DNA from: Prolixibacteraceae bacterium
Lineage (GTDB): Bacteria > Bacteroidota > Bacteroidia > Bacteroidales > Prolixibacteraceae
NCBI GenBank assembly: GCA_003537645.1
Contig: DPRM01000041.1
Coordinates: 1 to 44,790, forward strand
Direction: 5' to 3'
DNA: 44,790 nt
Position 1 is the first letter of the stretch. Each line of letters begins with the position of its first letter. Made by a program: the position numbers and the translations under genes. Of this stretch, positions 43,766 through 44,790 are shown in pieces. The notes beneath the pieces are model-generated. The model did not search any database. It was not told the origin of the DNA and saw only the letters and a list, made by a program, of their open reading frames with translations.

Positions 43766-43876
43766 AATAACCTTTAGTTTTTGAGGTCGTTAAACTAGTA
43801 AATGTTTTTGAGAATAAGACTCATCAATGTCACAATTTTATGTACTGAGTCTATTCCGGGACCTGGAGCGAATTGG

Positions 43877-44299
43877 CTATTTCGACATTCCCGTCAAATG
43901 CTTTCTCATATAAACTGTATCAACTTTTTCATCAAGTTTTACCGGCATTGCCTCTTCCAGTATTTTATCGCGCATAGATAGTGCCGACACATTCACTTCT
44001 CCGGTTATTAATTCAGGAATATTATAGTTTTTTATAAACGAGTCGTAAAATTCAGGATCTTTTTGCAGAAGTACAAATGGTTTTGACGCTTTGCCGTTTT
44101 CGTCTAAATACGAAAAAAACGGGCGGGTAGAAAGTCCGTCAAGTCGTTTGCTGCTGAAAACGAACCAGTGTCCGGTGCTCGAGAAACAATGGTAACTGTC
44201 TGTTTGCGGACTGTTAATCTCCATTTTCTGAAATTCTCTGGTCTCTAAATTGAGCAGGTTTAAGTCGCTCATCGTATGAAAAGGGCAGTTAAGCAGTGG
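43877..44299 (-). pseudogene. C-terminal remnant of a TolB-like PD40 protein
   Basis: The frame encodes about 131 residues from the ATG at 44272, and the similarity continues upstream of it (PFHTMSDLNLLNLETRE) to a stop at 44300-44302. It matches only the C-terminal third of periplasmic TolB-family proteins of about 450-520 residues (SDLNLLNLETRE, CFSSTGHWFVFSSKR, KPFVLLQKDPEFYDSF, YNIPELITGEV). There is no signal peptide and the propeller is missing. I read it as a 5'-truncated remnant. Confidence 0.7.
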
Positions 44300-44573
44300 C
44301 TACCAATCGGTCGGGCAACAAACCGATATGACGATTCAGAATATTCTTAGTTTAATTTCGGCGGAAAACCTTTCAAAACATGGGATTGATGGCGTTGCAG
44401 AGGTAAGCATTAGTTATTTATGTGCATATATAAAGTATAAGGAAGACCTTCCGGTGGTGAAACAAATATGCCGTGAATACTTTCCATTGATACCTATCTT
44501 ATTTGTTGTAGCCGATATCTGTCGACCCGAACTGCTTGTAGAAATAGAAGGACAAGCAATCTTCTTCGATTAA
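44280..44573 (+). pseudogene. C-terminal remnant of a RidA/chorismatase-like protein
   Basis: An 81-residue frame from the ATG at 44328 continues an open frame back to a stop at 44277. The sequence (QNILSLI, AYIKYKEDLPVVKQICREYFP, ILFVVADICRPELLVEIEGQA) resembles the C-terminal end of RidA-fold proteins, including the chorismatase-like group of about 350 residues, whose last strands read VCRPELLVEIE. The N-terminal part is missing and no start site or leader is evident, so it is probably a remnant. The family call is moderate. Confidence 0.5.
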
Positions 44574-44757
44574 CGGGCGAATAGGCTTCCTTATATATTT
44601 CCTGAAATGGCCACAATCCGGCTATCACCGACATTCTGCAACCCCATTTTCTATGGGTTAACATTAACTTTACAAATCAAAATACTTGTAATTTACTGAA
44701 ATTCAAAAGGAATTCGGAGACGCCTAAACTTATTCTCATTTAAGATTCAAATATGGC

Positions 44758-44787
44758 TTGCACGGGAATAAAAGCTGTCTATCTTTG
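44758..44787 (+). promoter_or_regulatory. Promoter pointing out of the right edge
   Basis: TTG at 44758-44760 and TATCTTTG at 44780-44787 are separated by 19 nt, matching the Bacteroidota -33/-7 arrangement (TTG-N19-TAnnTTTG). The served gene begins beyond the window. The 185 bp between the remnant (ending 44573) and this promoter contain no gene. Confidence 0.6.
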
Positions 44788-44790
44788 CAG

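Noticed and set aside
1..44790. CRISPR array, tRNA, rRNA, insertion sequence or prophage
   Set aside because: No regularly spaced repeats, no T-loop/anticodon arrangement and no transposase, integrase or phage structural motif found on reading both strands.

Overview
The window looks like chromosome of a Bacteroidota bacterium, most likely the Bacteroidales/Marinilabiliales side (Prolixibacteraceae-like). This is inferred from several signs: promoters of the TAnnTTTG type, a histidine kinase with a Reg_prop propeller, PorT-like and other Bacteroidota-type exported proteins, lipoprotein signals, DUF4056, a GHL10-type glycoside hydrolase, and many palindromic intergenic elements of a kind common in these genomes. 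There are no tRNA or rRNA genes, no CRISPR array, no transposase and no phage genes.

Layout. 0.2-4.0 kb: two PAS-type sensor kinases in tandem. 4.0-6.5 kb: a BsuBI/PstI-like restriction-modification pair. 6.6-12.6 kb: a long minus-strand run, read from high to low coordinates as MNT nucleotidyltransferase, HEPN protein, degenerate Nudix protein, DNA primase (dnaG), PNPOx-fold protein, extended SDR and a deoxyhypusine-synthase homologue. 12.7-14.0 kb: a zinc-less sirtuin overlapping an outer-membrane barrel gene. 14.3-18.1 kb: a lipoprotein of the AGE epimerase family, ComF and two lipoproteins. 18.4-20.7 kb: DusB, a DUF1232 protein and a TSUP permease.

20.7-28.4 kb is a phosphate locus. PhoB and PhoR homologues diverge from a PiT transporter with a PhoU-like tail, followed by an outer-membrane porin and a beta-helix lipoprotein. 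28.4-33.6 kb is a methionine/folate block (metF, a 52-residue membrane protein, metH). 33.6-35.8 kb holds a UPF0280/ApbE-like protein, a PlsC acyltransferase and a DUF1456 protein. 35.8-36.4 kb has no gene but many hairpins. 36.4-39.4 kb encodes an exported GHL10 hydrolase and a tandem glycosyltransferase. 39.4-43.8 kb encodes a DUF4056 protein and a large Reg_prop sensor kinase. At 43.9-44.6 kb two gene remnants meet head to head, and a promoter points out of the right edge.

I did not find a clearly new multi-gene system. The observations most worth checking are: palindromic repeats built into the ends of two neighbouring genes (34.3-34.6 kb); the deletion scar near 44.28-44.30 kb; the small membrane protein between metH and metF; the structured gene-free stretch at 35.8-36.2 kb; and the phosphate locus with its unusual surface lipoprotein.
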